DNA from: Corynebacterium jeddahense
GTDB taxonomy: Bacteria > Actinomycetota > Actinomycetes > Mycobacteriales > Mycobacteriaceae
Direction: 5' to 3'
Assembly (NCBI RefSeq): GCF_028609865.1
Contig: NZ_CP063194.1
Location: 310,001 to 374,000, forward strand
DNA: 64,000 bases
The translations under genes were made by a program, and so were the position numbers. The notes beneath the pieces are model-generated. The model made no database searches. It was given only the letters and a program-made list of their open reading frames with translations, and was not told the origin of the DNA. Of the stretch, positions 8,445-17,311 are shown one piece after another (the first letter of the stretch is position 1; every line of letters begins with the position of its first letter).

Positions 8445-9290
8445 CTACGCCCGGTGCTCCACCACGGACGAGAAGTCCTCGTCCCCGTGGCCCGCCTCCT
8501 GCTGCGCCTCGAGCGAGCGCAGGGCGGCGGCGACGGCGGGCAGGTCTCGGTCTGCGGAGGCGGCGGTGTCGAGCATGAGGCGCGCGTCCTTGGCAATGGC
8601 GTCGACGGAGAAGTCGCCGGGTTTGGTGGAGCGCTCGCCGAGGAGGAACGGCGCCTTCATGTTCACGATGAACTCCAGGCCGGTGGAGCCGAGCATGTCC
8701 ACCACGTCGGCCTCGGAGAGCCCCTGCGATTCGCCCAGCACCAGCGCCTCCTTGAAGCCTTCGATGGTCACGGCGAGGGCGAGGTTGGCCAGGAGCTTGC
8801 CGGTCGCGGCGGCCGCGGCCGACTCGACCTCCTTCAGCCGGTCCGGGTTCGCGGCGGCCCAGGGGGCGACGACGGTGGCGACGGAACGGCGTCGAGAATC
8901 ATCGGCCCCGCCGACGTACACCCCGAGCTTGCCCTCGCGCGCGGGCGGCAGCGACCCCACGACGGGCGTGTGCACGTAGCCCGGCACCGCCTCGGCGAAC
9001 TCGCGGGCGTCGGCGGGGGAGACGGTCGTGGCGTCGGCCCACGTGCGCTCGCCGATGAGCCCAGGCTTGACGACGACCTCCCGGACCTCATCCGGCCCGA
9101 ACAGGGAGGTGATCACCAACTCGGCGTCCGCGACGGCCTCCTCCGGCGTCGCGGCGGCGGTGGCCCCGCGGTCCACGAGCGGCTGGGTCTTCGAGGCGGT
9201 CCGGTTCCAAACGGTGAGGTCGTGGTCGTCGACGAGCTTGAGGGCGAGCTCGGTGCCCATGCGGCCGAGGCCTAAAAACGCGATCTTCAT
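8445..9290 (-). CDS. NAD(P)-dependent 3-hydroxyisobutyrate dehydrogenase-like oxidoreductase
   Basis: 281 residues. The N-terminus MKIAFLGLGRMGTELALKL is a Rossmann GxGxxG motif. Downstream are VVGSLPPAREGKLGVYVGG in the substrate region and the TGKLLANLALA segment, where the lysine corresponds to the catalytic lysine of beta-hydroxyacid dehydrogenases, here followed by an Asn. The C-terminal helical domain fits the family. The physiological substrate cannot be told from sequence. Start chosen at the ATG at 9290, which gives the canonical N-terminus and lies 7 nt from a -10 box; the upstream in-frame ATG at 9308 would overlap hemL's promoter. It is divergent from hemL. Confidence 0.8.
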   Translation of the reverse strand: MKIAFLGLGRMGTELALKLVDDHDLTVWNRTASKTQPLVDRGATAAATPEEAVADAELVITSLFGPDEVREVVVKPGLIGERTWADATTVSPADAREFAEAVPGYVHTPVVGSLPPAREGKLGVYVGGADDSRRRSVATVVAPWAAANPDRLKEVESAAAAATGKLLANLALAVTIEGFKEALVLGESQGLSEADVVDMLGSTGLEFIVNMKAPFLLGERSTKPGDFSVDAIAKDARLMLDTAASADRDLPAVAAALRSLEAQQEAGHGDEDFSSVVEHRA

Positions 9291-9310
9291 ATGGCCTACG
9301 ATAGACAACC
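9291..9310. promoter_or_regulatory. 20-bp divergent promoter with one shared, nearly symmetric -10 element
   Basis: The heptamer TACGATA (9297-9303) reads TACGAT on the plus strand, ending 8 nt before the hemL ATG, and TATCGT on the minus strand, ending 7 nt before the dehydrogenase ATG. Both fit TANNNT. The two -10 boxes therefore occupy almost the same base pairs and both mRNAs would be leaderless. Confidence 0.55.
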
Positions 9311-10633
9311 ATGACTGCCGAAACTCCGACCTCAGCTAACACCCAGCGCTCCCACGAGCTGTTCGAGCGGGCGCAGCGTTCGACGCCGGGCGGGGTGAAC
9401 TCCCCGGTGCGCGCGTTCGGTTCGGTGGGCGGGCAGACGCGCTTCATCCAGAGCGCGCACGGCTCGCAGCTCATCGACGTCGACGGCAACCGCTACGTCG
9501 ACCTCGTCTGCTCCTGGGGTCCGATGATCCACGGTAACGCGCACCCGCAGATCGTCGAGGCGGTGGAGAAGTCGCTGGTCAACGGCCTGAGCTTCGGCGC
9601 GCCGACGGAGGCGGAGATCGAGATCGCGGAGCACATCATCGCCCGCACGTCCGTGGAGGAGGTGCGCATGGTCAACTCCGGCACCGAGGCCACGATGTCC
9701 GCGGTGCGGCTTGCGCGCGGGTTTACGGGCCGGCCGAAGATCCTCAAGTTCGAGGGCTGCTACCACGGCCACGTGGACGCGCTGCTCGCGAGCGCGGGCT
9801 CCGGCTTGGCGACGTTCTCCCTGCCGGATTCCCCCGGCGTGACCGGCGCGCAGGCCGCCGACACCATCGTCGTGCCCTACAACGACATCGCCGCCGTCGA
9901 GCGCGCCTTCCGCGAGAACGAGGGCGAGATCGCGGCCATCATCGCCGAGGCCGCCGCGGGCAACATGGGCACCGTCGCGCCGCAGGACGATTTCAACGCG
10001 AAGCTCAAGGAGCTCGCCCACCTCAACGGCGCGCTGCTCATCCTCGACGAGGTGATGACGGGCTTCCGCACCTCCTACTCGGGCTGGTACGGCGTGGACC
10101 ACGTCGCGGGCGACCTCACCACATTCGGCAAGGTCGTTTCCGGCGGCCTGCCCGCGGCGGCGTTCGGCGGGCGCCGCGACATCATGGAGCGCCTCGCGCC
10201 GAACGGCCCCGTCTACCAGGCCGGCACGCTCTCCGGTAACCCCGTCGCCATGGCGTCCGGGCTCGCGTCCCTGCAACTGGCCACCGAGGACATCTACCCC
10301 ACGCTGCAGTCCAACGCGGACACGCTCGAGCGGTTGCTTGACAGCGCGCTCACGGCCGAAGGCGTCGCCCACCACATCCAGCGCGCCTCGACGATGCTCT
10401 CGATCCGCTTCGCCGAGGGGGAGGGCACGAACTTCGCGGACATGCAGGCCGCCGAGACGTTCCGCTACGCCCCGTTCTTCCACGCCCTGCTGGACAACGG
10501 CGTGTACGCGGCGCCGAGCGCGTTTGAGACCTGGTTCGTCTCCACCGCGCTGACGGACGAGGACTTCGGCCGCATCGAGGACGCGCTGCGCCCGGCGGCG
10601 AAGGCGGCGGCCGCGGCGGTGGCGCCGGAGTGA
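9311..10633 (+). CDS. hemL: Glutamate-1-semialdehyde 2,1-aminomutase
   Basis: 440 residues. A pyridoxal-phosphate enzyme that turns glutamate-1-semialdehyde into 5-aminolevulinate, the first dedicated haem precursor of the C5 pathway. [13 protein letters not shown], the NSGTEATM phosphate-binding segment, the YHGHVDALL loop, [11 protein letters not shown] and the PLP lysine K274 in [11 protein letters not shown] are all present. The gene is divergent from a dehydrogenase across only 20 bp and its GTGA end overlaps the following phosphatase gene by 4 nt. Confidence 0.96.
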   Translation: MTAETPTSANTQRSHELFERAQRSTPGGVNSPVRAFGSVGGQTRFIQSAHGSQLIDVDGNRYVDLVCSWGPMIHGNAHPQIVEAVEKSLVNGLSFGAPTEAEIEIAEHIIARTSVEEVRMVNSGTEATMSAVRLARGFTGRPKILKFEGCYHGHVDALLASAGSGLATFSLPDSPGVTGAQAADTIVVPYNDIAAVERAFRENEGEIAAIIAEAAAGNMGTVAPQDDFNAKLKELAHLNGALLILDEVMTGFRTSYSGWYGVDHVAGDLTTFGKVVSGGLPAAAFGGRRDIMERLAPNGPVYQAGTLSGNPVAMASGLASLQLATEDIYPTLQSNADTLERLLDSALTAEGVAHHIQRASTMLSIRFAEGEGTNFADMQAAETFRYAPFFHALLDNGVYAAPSAFETWFVSTALTDEDFGRIEDALRPAAKAAAAAVAPE

Positions 10634-11235
10634 GCCCCACCACGACCGTGCACCTCGTGCGCCACGGCGAGGTGTACAACCCGAAGCGCATCCTCTACGG
10701 GCGCATGCCGGGCTACCACCTCTCCTCGCGCGGCAACTCCATGGCGGTGGCCACGTCGCGCTTCTTCCGCGGCCGCGACGTGGTCTACCTCGCCGCGAGC
10801 CCGCTCGAGCGCGCGCAGGAGACGGCCCGGCCGATCGCAGAGGTCACTGGCTGCGAGATTGAGACCCGCGAGGACATCCTCGAGGCGGGCAACACCTTTG
10901 AGGGTCTGCGCACGAAGGGGTGGCGCTCGCAGCTGTTCAACCCGATTCGCTGGCGGCACATGACCAACCCGCTCGAGCCGAGCTGGGGCGAGCCGTACCA
11001 GGAGATCTTCGAGCGCATGTGGTCCGCCGTGGAGGACGCGCGCGGGCGCGCCGCGGGGCACGAGGCGGTGCTGGTGAGCCACCAGCTGCCGATTGTCATG
11101 GTGCAGCGCCACGTGCAGGGCAAACCGCTCGCCCACGTGTCGCGCGAGTGCGCCCTCGCCAGCGTCACGTCACTTGTGTTCGAGGGCGACAGTGTTGTTG
11201 ACTGGGCCTACACCACCCCCGCCCAGGACATCTAG
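10630..11235 (+). CDS. Histidine phosphatase family protein (phosphoglycerate mutase-like)
   Basis: 201 residues with GTG start overlapping the hemL stop (GTGA). The phosphoryl-accepting motif LVRHGE (H12) is followed by [11 protein letters not shown] (second arginine region), a central Glu, and the VLVSHQLPI histidine near residue 154. Such branch-2-like phosphatases act on small phosphate esters or phosphoproteins; the substrate is unknown. Its fixed place between hemL and the TlpA-ccdA genes in corynebacteria suggests a house-keeping role. Confidence 0.85.
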   Translation: MSPTTTVHLVRHGEVYNPKRILYGRMPGYHLSSRGNSMAVATSRFFRGRDVVYLAASPLERAQETARPIAEVTGCEIETREDILEAGNTFEGLRTKGWRSQLFNPIRWRHMTNPLEPSWGEPYQEIFERMWSAVEDARGRAAGHEAVLVSHQLPIVMVQRHVQGKPLAHVSRECALASVTSLVFEGDSVVDWAYTTPAQDI

Positions 11236-11251
11236 AAGGCTGTAACCACCC

Positions 11252-11842
11252 ATGCGAAAGCCCATCGCCGCGACCGTGTGCGCCACCGTGTGCGCCGCCA
11301 CGCTCGCGCTGACCGCCTGCTCCGGCGGCGCCGGTGACAGCGGCGGCACCTTCTCGTTCCACTCCCCGGGCGGGCAGACGGAGATCACCTACGACGAGGC
11401 GGAGCGCAAGCCGCTCGCCGGCCTCGAAGGCGAGTCGCTCACCGACGAGGGGCAGACGATCAAGCTGTCCGACTTCGACGGGCAGATCGTCGTCCTCAAC
11501 GCGTGGGGGCAATGGTGCGCCCCGTGCCGCGCGGAGGTGGACGACCTCGAGGAGATTCAGCAGCACCTGCAGTCCGAGCACCTCGGCACGGTGCTGGGCA
11601 TCAACGTGCGCGACCAGAACCCGCAGATCGCCCGCGACTTCCTCGCCGATAACGGGGTGACGTACCCGTCGATCTACGACCCGCCGTTCAAGACCGCGGC
11701 GTCGCTCGGCGGCGTGCCCAGCTCCGTCATCCCGACCACGATCGTGCTGGACAAGCAGCACCGCCCGGCCGCGGTCTTCCTGCGCGAGGTGTCCGCCCAG
11801 GACGTCCTCGACGTCGTCGACCGCCTGGCGGGGGAGGCCTAG
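11252..11842 (+). CDS. TlpA/ResA-like thiol-disulfide lipoprotein
   Basis: 196 residues. The N-terminus is a lipoprotein signal peptide ending in the lipobox LTAC (Cys near residue 24). The thioredoxin fold carries the redox motif W-C89-A-P-C92 in LNAWGQWCAPCRAEVDDL and the cis-proline region VPSSVIPTTIVLD. It probably sits on the outer face of the membrane and delivers electrons to apocytochrome c before haem attachment. The directly following ccdA, resB and ccsB genes supply the other System II cytochrome-c maturation parts. Confidence 0.9.
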   Translation: MRKPIAATVCATVCAATLALTACSGGAGDSGGTFSFHSPGGQTEITYDEAERKPLAGLEGESLTDEGQTIKLSDFDGQIVVLNAWGQWCAPCRAEVDDLEEIQQHLQSEHLGTVLGINVRDQNPQIARDFLADNGVTYPSIYDPPFKTAASLGGVPSSVIPTTIVLDKQHRPAAVFLREVSAQDVLDVVDRLAGEA

Positions 11843-12616
11843 GTGGGGTTCGCTGACCTGGCCGCCGACGGCCCCCTGCTGCTCGGCATGCTCGCGGCGG
11901 CGCTCGCCGGGCTCGTGTCCTTTGCCTCCCCGTGCGTGATCCCGCTCGTGCCGGGCTACATCTCGTATCTCACCGGCGTCGTCGGCGGCGAGGTCACGAT
12001 CGACGAGCACGGCGCGCGCGTGTCCCGCAAGCACTGGGCCGTCGCCGGCGCGGCCGCCCTGTTCGTCGCCGGGTTCACCGTCGTGTTCCTGCTGGCCACG
12101 GTGACGGTCTTCGGCGCGGTGAGCCTCATCGCGCTCAACGCGCGCACGCTTACGCGCATCGGCGGGGTGGTCACCATCCTCATGGGCCTCGTCTTCATGG
12201 GCGCGGTCCCGGCGCTGCAAAACGACACGCGCATGGCCCCGAAGCGGTGGACCACCATCCTCGGCGCGCCGCTGCTCGGCGGGGTGTTCGCCCTCGGGTG
12301 GACGCCGTGTCTCGGCCCCACGCTCGCCTCGATCATCTCGGTGTCCGTGGGCACGCAGGGGCTTACCGCCGCGCGCGGGGTGCTCCTCGTCGTCGCGTAC
12401 TGCCTCGGCCTCGGCCTGCCGTTTCTGCTCCTCGCGCTCGGGTCGTCGAAGGCGGTGCGCAGCATCAACGTGCTGCGCAAGCACTCGCGCGGCATCCAGA
12501 TCGCGGGCGGGGTGGCCATGATCGCCGTCGGCGTCATGCTGCTCACCGGCGCGTGGGACGCGTTCATCGGCTGGACCCGCCAGCTCGTCGTCGGATACGG
12601 AGGGACGGTCATCTAA
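11843..12616 (+). CDS. ccdA: CcdA-type cytochrome c biogenesis membrane protein
   Basis: 257 residues, six predicted membrane helices. Two conserved cysteines in the helix motifs SFASPCVIPLVPGY (C31) and ALGWTPCLGPTL (C156) are the redox pair that carries electrons from cytoplasmic thioredoxin across the membrane to the TlpA-like lipoprotein encoded just upstream. The GTG start directly follows the upstream stop, and resB begins directly after, so the four genes form a tight operon. Confidence 0.93.
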   Translation: MGFADLAADGPLLLGMLAAALAGLVSFASPCVIPLVPGYISYLTGVVGGEVTIDEHGARVSRKHWAVAGAAALFVAGFTVVFLLATVTVFGAVSLIALNARTLTRIGGVVTILMGLVFMGAVPALQNDTRMAPKRWTTILGAPLLGGVFALGWTPCLGPTLASIISVSVGTQGLTAARGVLLVVAYCLGLGLPFLLLALGSSKAVRSINVLRKHSRGIQIAGGVAMIAVGVMLLTGAWDAFIGWTRQLVVGYGGTVI

Positions 12617-14272
12617 ATGGCAACCGCACTTTCCTGGCTGCGCAAGGCGTGGCACTGGCTCACCAGCATGCGCACCGCGCTCATGCTCCTGTTCCTCCTC
12701 GCGCTCGCGTCCATCCCCGGCGCGCTCCTGCCGCAGCGCCAGGTGAGCGCCTCGCTTGTCGACGACTACCTTCGGGCCAACCCCACGATGGGCCCGATCT
12801 ACGACAAACTGCAGATGTTCGACGTGTTCAGCTCGACGTGGTTCGTGGCCATTGTCACGTTGCTCATGATCTCGCTCGTCGGCTGCATCATCCCGCGCTC
12901 CATCGACCACTGGCGCGCCTACCGGGCCACGCCCACCCGCGCGCCGAAGTACCTCGGCCGCATGCCGCTGCACAGCGAGGGGGTTGTGGCAGGGGCGCCG
13001 GAGGACGTCGAGAAGCGGCTGCGCGAACAGCTCAAGGGGTGGCACGTGGCCACCTACGCGCCGGAGGAGGACCGCGCGGGCGCGCTGTCCGTCTCGGCGG
13101 AGCGCGGCTACACGCGCGAGCTAATGAACCTCATCTTCCACGTGGGGCTCGTGGCCATGATTGTCACCTTCATTGCCGGGCGGATGGTGTTCTACGAGGG
13201 CCAGGTCATCGTGGTGACCAACTCCGAGGCCGAGGGTGCGGTGCCCGTGACGCAGTCGCGCGTGTTCTGCAACACCTCGCCGGCGAACTTCGACGTCTTC
13301 CGCGCCGGGCCGTTCTTCGACGGCACCGGGCTCACCCCGTTCTGCTTCGAGTCCGAGAATTTCAAGGCGTCCTACCTCAACACCGGCCAGGCGAGCGGCT
13401 TCAGCTCGGACCTGCGCTACACCGACGACGTGTCCAAGCCGCAGGACGAGTGGACGCCCACGACCGTGTCGGTGAACCACCCGCTGCGCATCCACGGCGA
13501 CCGCGTCTACCTCCAGGGCCACGGCTTCGCCCCGCAGGTGACGGTGACGTGGCCGAACGGGGAGACCCGCACGCAGATGGTGCAGTTCCGGCCCACCGAC
13601 GTGTTCACGTTCCTCTCCTCCGGCGTCATGCGCTTCGACCCGCCCGCCGGCATGTACCCGGACCTCAACGACCGGCGCGCGCACCAGATCGCGCTCGAGG
13701 GCAACTTCGCCCCGACCGCGAAGTGGACCGGGCCGAACGGGGACCAGCTACAGTCCTCCTTCCCGACGATGGACGACCCGGCCGTCACCCTCGACGTCTA
13801 CGCGGGCGACGCCGGCCTGGACACCGGCCGCCCGCAGAACGTGTTCGTGCTCGACCAGTCGCTCGTCGCGGACGGGCGCTTAGAGAAGAAGCAGCGCATC
13901 CAGCTCACCCCCGGCGCCGAGGCCGAGGTGGACACTGGCGACGGCAAGGTCAAGGTGCGTTTCGACGGCGCCGCCGAGTACGCGAACTACCAGATCTCGC
14001 GCGACCCCACGCAGGTGTGGGCGCTCGCCGCCACGCTGATCACGCTCGTGTCGCTCGCCGGCTCACTGGCCATCAAGCGCCGCCGCATCTGGGTGCGCCT
14101 GCGCCCGCACACCTCGGACGCTGGGGAGCCGGAAACCGCGGTCGAGATCGCCGGCCTCGCCCGCACCGACCGCGCCGGCTGGGGCCGCGAGTTCCACCGC
14201 ATCGCCGGGTCCGTGCTGGGCACCCACACGGAGGTGGAGGAGGAAGAGTTCGACCCCTATGACCTTGGTTGA
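12617..14272 (+). CDS. resB: Cytochrome c biogenesis protein ResB (Ccs1)
   Basis: 551 residues. N-terminal helices (about 20-40 and 75-95), another helix near 175-195, then a large extracytoplasmic domain (about 200-470) and a C-terminal helix around 470-490 followed by a cytoplasmic tail. ResB and CcsB together form the System II haem lyase that transfers haem to apocytochrome c. The LTSMRTALMLLFLLALASIPGALLPQR segment (read in parts) is typical of the family's first helix. Position between ccdA and ccsB supports the call. Confidence 0.92.
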   Translation: MATALSWLRKAWHWLTSMRTALMLLFLLALASIPGALLPQRQVSASLVDDYLRANPTMGPIYDKLQMFDVFSSTWFVAIVTLLMISLVGCIIPRSIDHWRAYRATPTRAPKYLGRMPLHSEGVVAGAPEDVEKRLREQLKGWHVATYAPEEDRAGALSVSAERGYTRELMNLIFHVGLVAMIVTFIAGRMVFYEGQVIVVTNSEAEGAVPVTQSRVFCNTSPANFDVFRAGPFFDGTGLTPFCFESENFKASYLNTGQASGFSSDLRYTDDVSKPQDEWTPTTVSVNHPLRIHGDRVYLQGHGFAPQVTVTWPNGETRTQMVQFRPTDVFTFLSSGVMRFDPPAGMYPDLNDRRAHQIALEGNFAPTAKWTGPNGDQLQSSFPTMDDPAVTLDVYAGDAGLDTGRPQNVFVLDQSLVADGRLEKKQRIQLTPGAEAEVDTGDGKVKVRFDGAAEYANYQISRDPTQVWALAATLITLVSLAGSLAIKRRRIWVRLRPHTSDAGEPETAVEIAGLARTDRAGWGREFHRIAGSVLGTHTEVEEEEFDPYDLG

Positions 14273-14288
14273 CACCTGCCCGGTGGAG

Positions 14289-14294
14289 TAGGTT
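14289..14294 (+). promoter_or_regulatory. Putative -10 box (TAGGTT) for leaderless ccsB
   Basis: TAGGTT ends 7 nt before the ATG at 14302, suggesting a secondary leaderless transcript for ccsB inside the cytochrome-c gene group. Confidence 0.45.
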
Positions 14295-14301
14295 AAGCGT
14301 C

Positions 14302-15294
14302 ATGCTTGTCAACACCACCATGGCGGAGCTGTCGGATCTGACGTTCCGCACCGCCTTCATCGTCTACATCGTGGCGCTGATCATGTCGTTCATCTACTAC
14401 GGCCGCGTCAACGGTGTCATCGAGGCCCGCCGCGAGGTGCAGGCCAAACAGAAGGTGTTGGTTGGCGCTGGTGGGCCGGAGGTCGTCGATACGCAATCGC
14501 CCCTTGAGGACGAGGAATACGCCGCGAAGATCGCCTCCGCCCGCAAATGGGCCGGCATGACGCAGGCCCTCGTGTGGGTCGGCGTGGCGCTGCACGTGGT
14601 GGCGTTTATCACCCGCGGGCTGGCCGCGAAGCGCTTCCCGCTGGGCAACCTGTACGAGTACATCCTGTTCATGACGGCCGTGATCATGGTCGTCGCCGCG
14701 GTGGTGATCCAGCGCAAGGGCTGGCACACCGTGTGGCCGTGGCTACTGTTCCCCATGGTCATCGCGATGTTCCTCAACTCGACGGTGTTCCACATGCAGG
14801 CCGCGCCCGTCGTGCCGGCGCTGCAGTCCTACTGGCTGCCGGTGCACGTGTCGTCGGTGTCCATCGGCGCGTCGATCGGCCTGGTCTCCGGCGTGTTCGA
14901 GCTGCTCTACCTGCTGCGCATGAAGGAGCCGCGCGGCGAGGAGAGCGGCTTCCTCGGCGCCATCGCGCGCCCGCTGCCGAGCGCGAAGACGCTCGACCAG
15001 ATCGCGTACAAGACCGCCGTGATCACCCTGCCGCTGTTCGGCATCGGCATCGTCTTCGGCGCCATCTGGGCCGAGGTGGCGTGGGGCCGGTTCTGGGGCT
15101 GGGACGCCAAGGAGACCGTCTCCATGATCACCTGGATCCTCTACGCCGCGTACCTCCACGCCCGCGCGACGGCGGGCTGGAAGTCCACCGCCGCCGCCTG
15201 GATCAACGTGTTCGCGATGTGCATGACCATCTTCAACATGACGTACGTGAACACCGTCATCGCCGGCCTGCACTCGTACGCGGGGCTGAACTAG
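14302..15294 (+). CDS. ccsB: Cytochrome c biogenesis protein CcsB (CcsA/CcmF-like haem channel)
   Basis: 330 residues with eight or so membrane helices. The tryptophan-rich WWD haem-handling signature is visible as WGRFWGWDAKETVSMITW, and histidines in the flanking helices (VHVSSVSIG and GLHSYAGLN) fit external haem ligands. It partners with ResB in System II cytochrome-c maturation. Start chosen at ATG 14302 because of the -10 box and because upstream codons overlap the resB stop. A copy of the dispersed 22-bp motif encodes the hydrophilic loop GGPEVVDTQ. Confidence 0.93.
   Translation: MLVNTTMAELSDLTFRTAFIVYIVALIMSFIYYGRVNGVIEARREVQAKQKVLVGAGGPEVVDTQSPLEDEEYAAKIASARKWAGMTQALVWVGVALHVVAFITRGLAAKRFPLGNLYEYILFMTAVIMVVAAVVIQRKGWHTVWPWLLFPMVIAMFLNSTVFHMQAAPVVPALQSYWLPVHVSSVSIGASIGLVSGVFELLYLLRMKEPRGEESGFLGAIARPLPSAKTLDQIAYKTAVITLPLFGIGIVFGAIWAEVAWGRFWGWDAKETVSMITWILYAAYLHARATAGWKSTAAAWINVFAMCMTIFNMTYVNTVIAGLHSYAGLN
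14475..14496 (+). repeat. Dispersed motif copy (coding)
   Basis: GCCGGAGG, T, then CGTCGATACGCAA; identical to the copy at 1503 except for the one spacer base. Lies in a cytoplasmic loop of CcsB. Confidence 0.6.
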
Positions 15295-15295
15295 C

Positions 15296-16315
15296 GTGAA
15301 GGTGCTCATCACCGGCGGCGCCGGCTACATCGGGTCGACCATCGCTTCGTGCTGCGCGGACAACGGCATCACGCCCGTGATCCTCGACGACTACTCCACG
15401 GGGCTGCGCGTCTTCGCCGAGCGGTTCGAGTGCTACGAGGGCGACATCGCCGACGAGGCCCTCCTCGAGCGCGTGGTGGCGGACCACCCGGACATCTTCG
15501 CGGTCGTGCACTGCGCGGCGAAGATCGTCGTGCCCGAGTCCGTCGAGCAGCCGCTGGAGTACTACGAGAACAACGTGGCCAAGGCCGTGACCATGCTGCG
15601 CACGCTAAGCGGCCTCGGGGTGCGCCGCGTTGTGCTGTCCTCCACCGCGTCGATGTACGAGCCGGGGCCGGACTGGATGGTGGACGAGACGAGCCCCGTT
15701 GACCCCCAGAGCCCCTACGCCGCGTCGAAGTGGCTGCTCGAGCGCGTGCTTCGCGACGCAGCCGCCGCCGGCCGCCTCTCCGCCGTGGCGCTGCGCTACT
15801 TCAACCCCATCGGCGCGGATCCCGCGCTGCGCACCGGCCTGCAGAACCCGGCGCCCTCCCACGCGCTGGGCAAGATGATCGAGGCGTACGAGGCGCACGA
15901 GTCGTTCACCGTCACCGGCGTGGAGTGGCCCACCCGCGACGGTTCCGGCCTGCGCGACTACATCCACGTCTGGGACCTCGCCCGCGCGCACGTCGCCGTG
16001 CTACAGCGTTTCGACGAGGTCTGCGCCGCCTCGCGCTCCGGCACCGGCTACGACGTGATCAACCTCGGTACCGGCCAGGGCACCACCGTCTTCGAGCTCG
16101 CGGAGGCGTTCGGCGAGGCCACCGGCGCGCCGCTTCCGGTGCAGACGGGCCCCGCCCGCCCCGGCGACGTCGTCGGCTGCGCCACCCGCACGGGCAAAGC
16201 GTCGTCGGTACTCGGCTGGGCACCAGAGCGCTCACTTGTCGACGGCGTCCGCGACTCCCTCGCCTGGTCCACCAAACTGCCCGCCGTACTCGCCGAGGAG
16301 GCCGCCTGTGGCTGA
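15296..16315 (+). CDS. galE: UDP-glucose 4-epimerase
   Basis: 339 residues, short-chain dehydrogenase fold. The NAD-binding motif GGAGYIG is at residues 7-13, the serine region reads LSSTASMYE and the catalytic Y-x3-K is SPYAASKWLLE. ALRYFNPIGADP and GSGLRDYIHVWDLARAH are typical of GalE. It interconverts UDP-glucose and UDP-galactose for cell-wall arabinogalactan and other glycans. GTG start two nt after the ccsB stop; its 3' end overlaps the small XRE regulator by 8 nt. Confidence 0.9.
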   Translation: MKVLITGGAGYIGSTIASCCADNGITPVILDDYSTGLRVFAERFECYEGDIADEALLERVVADHPDIFAVVHCAAKIVVPESVEQPLEYYENNVAKAVTMLRTLSGLGVRRVVLSSTASMYEPGPDWMVDETSPVDPQSPYAASKWLLERVLRDAAAAGRLSAVALRYFNPIGADPALRTGLQNPAPSHALGKMIEAYEAHESFTVTGVEWPTRDGSGLRDYIHVWDLARAHVAVLQRFDEVCAASRSGTGYDVINLGTGQGTTVFELAEAFGEATGAPLPVQTGPARPGDVVGCATRTGKASSVLGWAPERSLVDGVRDSLAWSTKLPAVLAEEAACG

Positions 16316-16565
16316 CGCCCAGCACAAGCCCCGCAACAAGCAGGGCAAGCCCGCGAGCGACGACCCGGTGCTCATCGCGCTGGGGGAGCAGATCGCTTCT
16401 CGACGCCGCACCTCAGGCCGCCTCCAACAAGACGTCGCCGACGCGGCCGGCGTGTCCCGCTCCACCCTGCACACCATCGAGCACGGCGGCTCCGGCGTGC
16501 GCTGGGAAAAGGTTGTCGCGGTGGCCGGCGAGCTGGGGCTGAAGGTGGAGTTCAGCGACAAGTAG
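16308..16565 (+). CDS. Small XRE-family helix-turn-helix regulator
   Basis: 85 residues. The second half is an HTH_XRE domain: LGEQIASRRRTSGRLQQDVAD, then AAGVSRSTLHTIEHGG with recognition helix, and VAVAGELGLKVEFSDK. The N-terminal 20 residues are basic and low in complexity. I chose the GTG at 16308 overlapping the end of galE; an in-frame ATG at 16236 would require a long overlap with galE. Targets are unknown. Confidence 0.75.
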   Translation: MADAQHKPRNKQGKPASDDPVLIALGEQIASRRRTSGRLQQDVADAAGVSRSTLHTIEHGGSGVRWEKVVAVAGELGLKVEFSDK

Positions 16566-16579
16566 GGGCAAGTAGGGGC
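16560..16579. repeat. 10-bp tandem duplication across the XRE gene stop codon
   Basis: AAGTAGGGGC occurs twice in a row (16560-16569, 16570-16579); each unit supplies a TAG. Same architecture as the stop-spanning repeats after hemD and menG. Confidence 0.75.
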
Positions 16580-16580
16580 G

Positions 16581-16904
16581 TTACTCTTCGGGGTGCTCTT
16601 CGCGGCGGCCTTCTTCGCGGCGGCGTCGCCGTTCCTCGTCCTCACGCCGCAGCCGCTCGGCCTCGAGCCGCTTGCGCTCCGCCTCCTCCTTCGCGCGGCG
16701 CTCCTTGAACCGGTTCTTCTCGATGTTCCAGAGAAACTCCTCGTCGTCATCCGGCCCCTTGATCGCCGGTTTCGCCGGTGCCCCGGACGTGCCGGACTGG
16801 CCCGGGCGGAGCGACCCGTAGCGCTCGCTCGAGCCAGGCCCGAACGCGCGCCACAGCAGCGCCGCGGCGAAAATGACCAGGACCAGCAGTAGCACTCTTC
16901 CCAT
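16581..16904 (-). CDS. Small membrane-anchored protein with charged coiled-coil tail
   Basis: 107 residues. One N-terminal membrane helix (MGRVLLLVLVIFAAALLWRAF) and a long C-terminal segment of Lys/Arg/Glu repeats (ERRAKEEAERKRLEAERLRR and so on) that should form a single charged helix or coiled coil. Start chosen at the ATG at 16904 because a TATGTT -10 box ends 7 nt upstream; ATG 16916 would add four residues. No known function. It ends convergently with the XRE regulator, 15 nt away. Confidence 0.7.
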   Translation of the reverse strand: MGRVLLLVLVIFAAALLWRAFGPGSSERYGSLRPGQSGTSGAPAKPAIKGPDDDEEFLWNIEKNRFKERRAKEEAERKRLEAERLRREDEERRRRREEGRREEHPEE

Positions 16905-16944
16905 GGTTTTAAACATACTTGGCCGGGGGATAGGGTTATGCCTT
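16905..16944. promoter_or_regulatory. Divergent promoter region with two leaderless-type -10 boxes
   Basis: On the minus strand TATGTT (complement of 16912-16917) ends 7 nt before the small coiled-coil gene. On the plus strand TAGGGT (16931-16936) ends 8 nt before the GTG of the DUF4229 gene. Confidence 0.5.
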
Positions 16945-17256
16945 GTGACAGAACAATCTTCGCCCCAGGTCGACCCGCAGGCGCGGTCCCGCGCGCGCAA
17001 GGCCGTGGGGGTCTACGGGTTCGACCGGCTGCTGCTGTTCATCGCGCTCACGGTGGTCATCCAGACGCTCGCGATGCTCATCGGCGCGCCGGTTCCGGTC
17101 ATCATGTCGGCGCTGCTCGCCCTCATCGTGGCGTTCCCGCTGTCCATGCTCGTGTTCAAGCGCCACCGCCTCGAGGCGAACGCGGCCGTCGCGGAGCTGA
17201 AGCGCCAGCGCGCCGCCCGCAAGGACTGGATCCAGAGCGAGCTCGCCGACCGCTAG
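16945..17256 (+). CDS. DUF4229-like small membrane protein
   Basis: 103 residues. Two membrane helices (about 30-50 and 55-75) separated by a short loop with proline, and a basic C-terminal helix FKRHRLEANAAVAELKRQRAARKDW. This matches the actinobacterial DUF4229 pattern; function unknown. GTG start at 16945 selected by its -10 box. It is followed by the repeat-rich intergenic region. Confidence 0.75.
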   Translation: MTEQSSPQVDPQARSRARKAVGVYGFDRLLLFIALTVVIQTLAMLIGAPVPVIMSALLALIVAFPLSMLVFKRHRLEANAAVAELKRQRAARKDWIQSELADR

Positions 17257-17311
17257 GGCACCCCGCTTCTCGACGTCCGTTCCGCCACCCCCGCCTACCC
17301 CAGCGCCACTG

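Noticed and set aside
14268..14301. Earlier ccsB start at 14269
   Set aside because: It would overlap the resB stop and the added residues are encoded by the -10 region; the ATG at 14302 matches family length.
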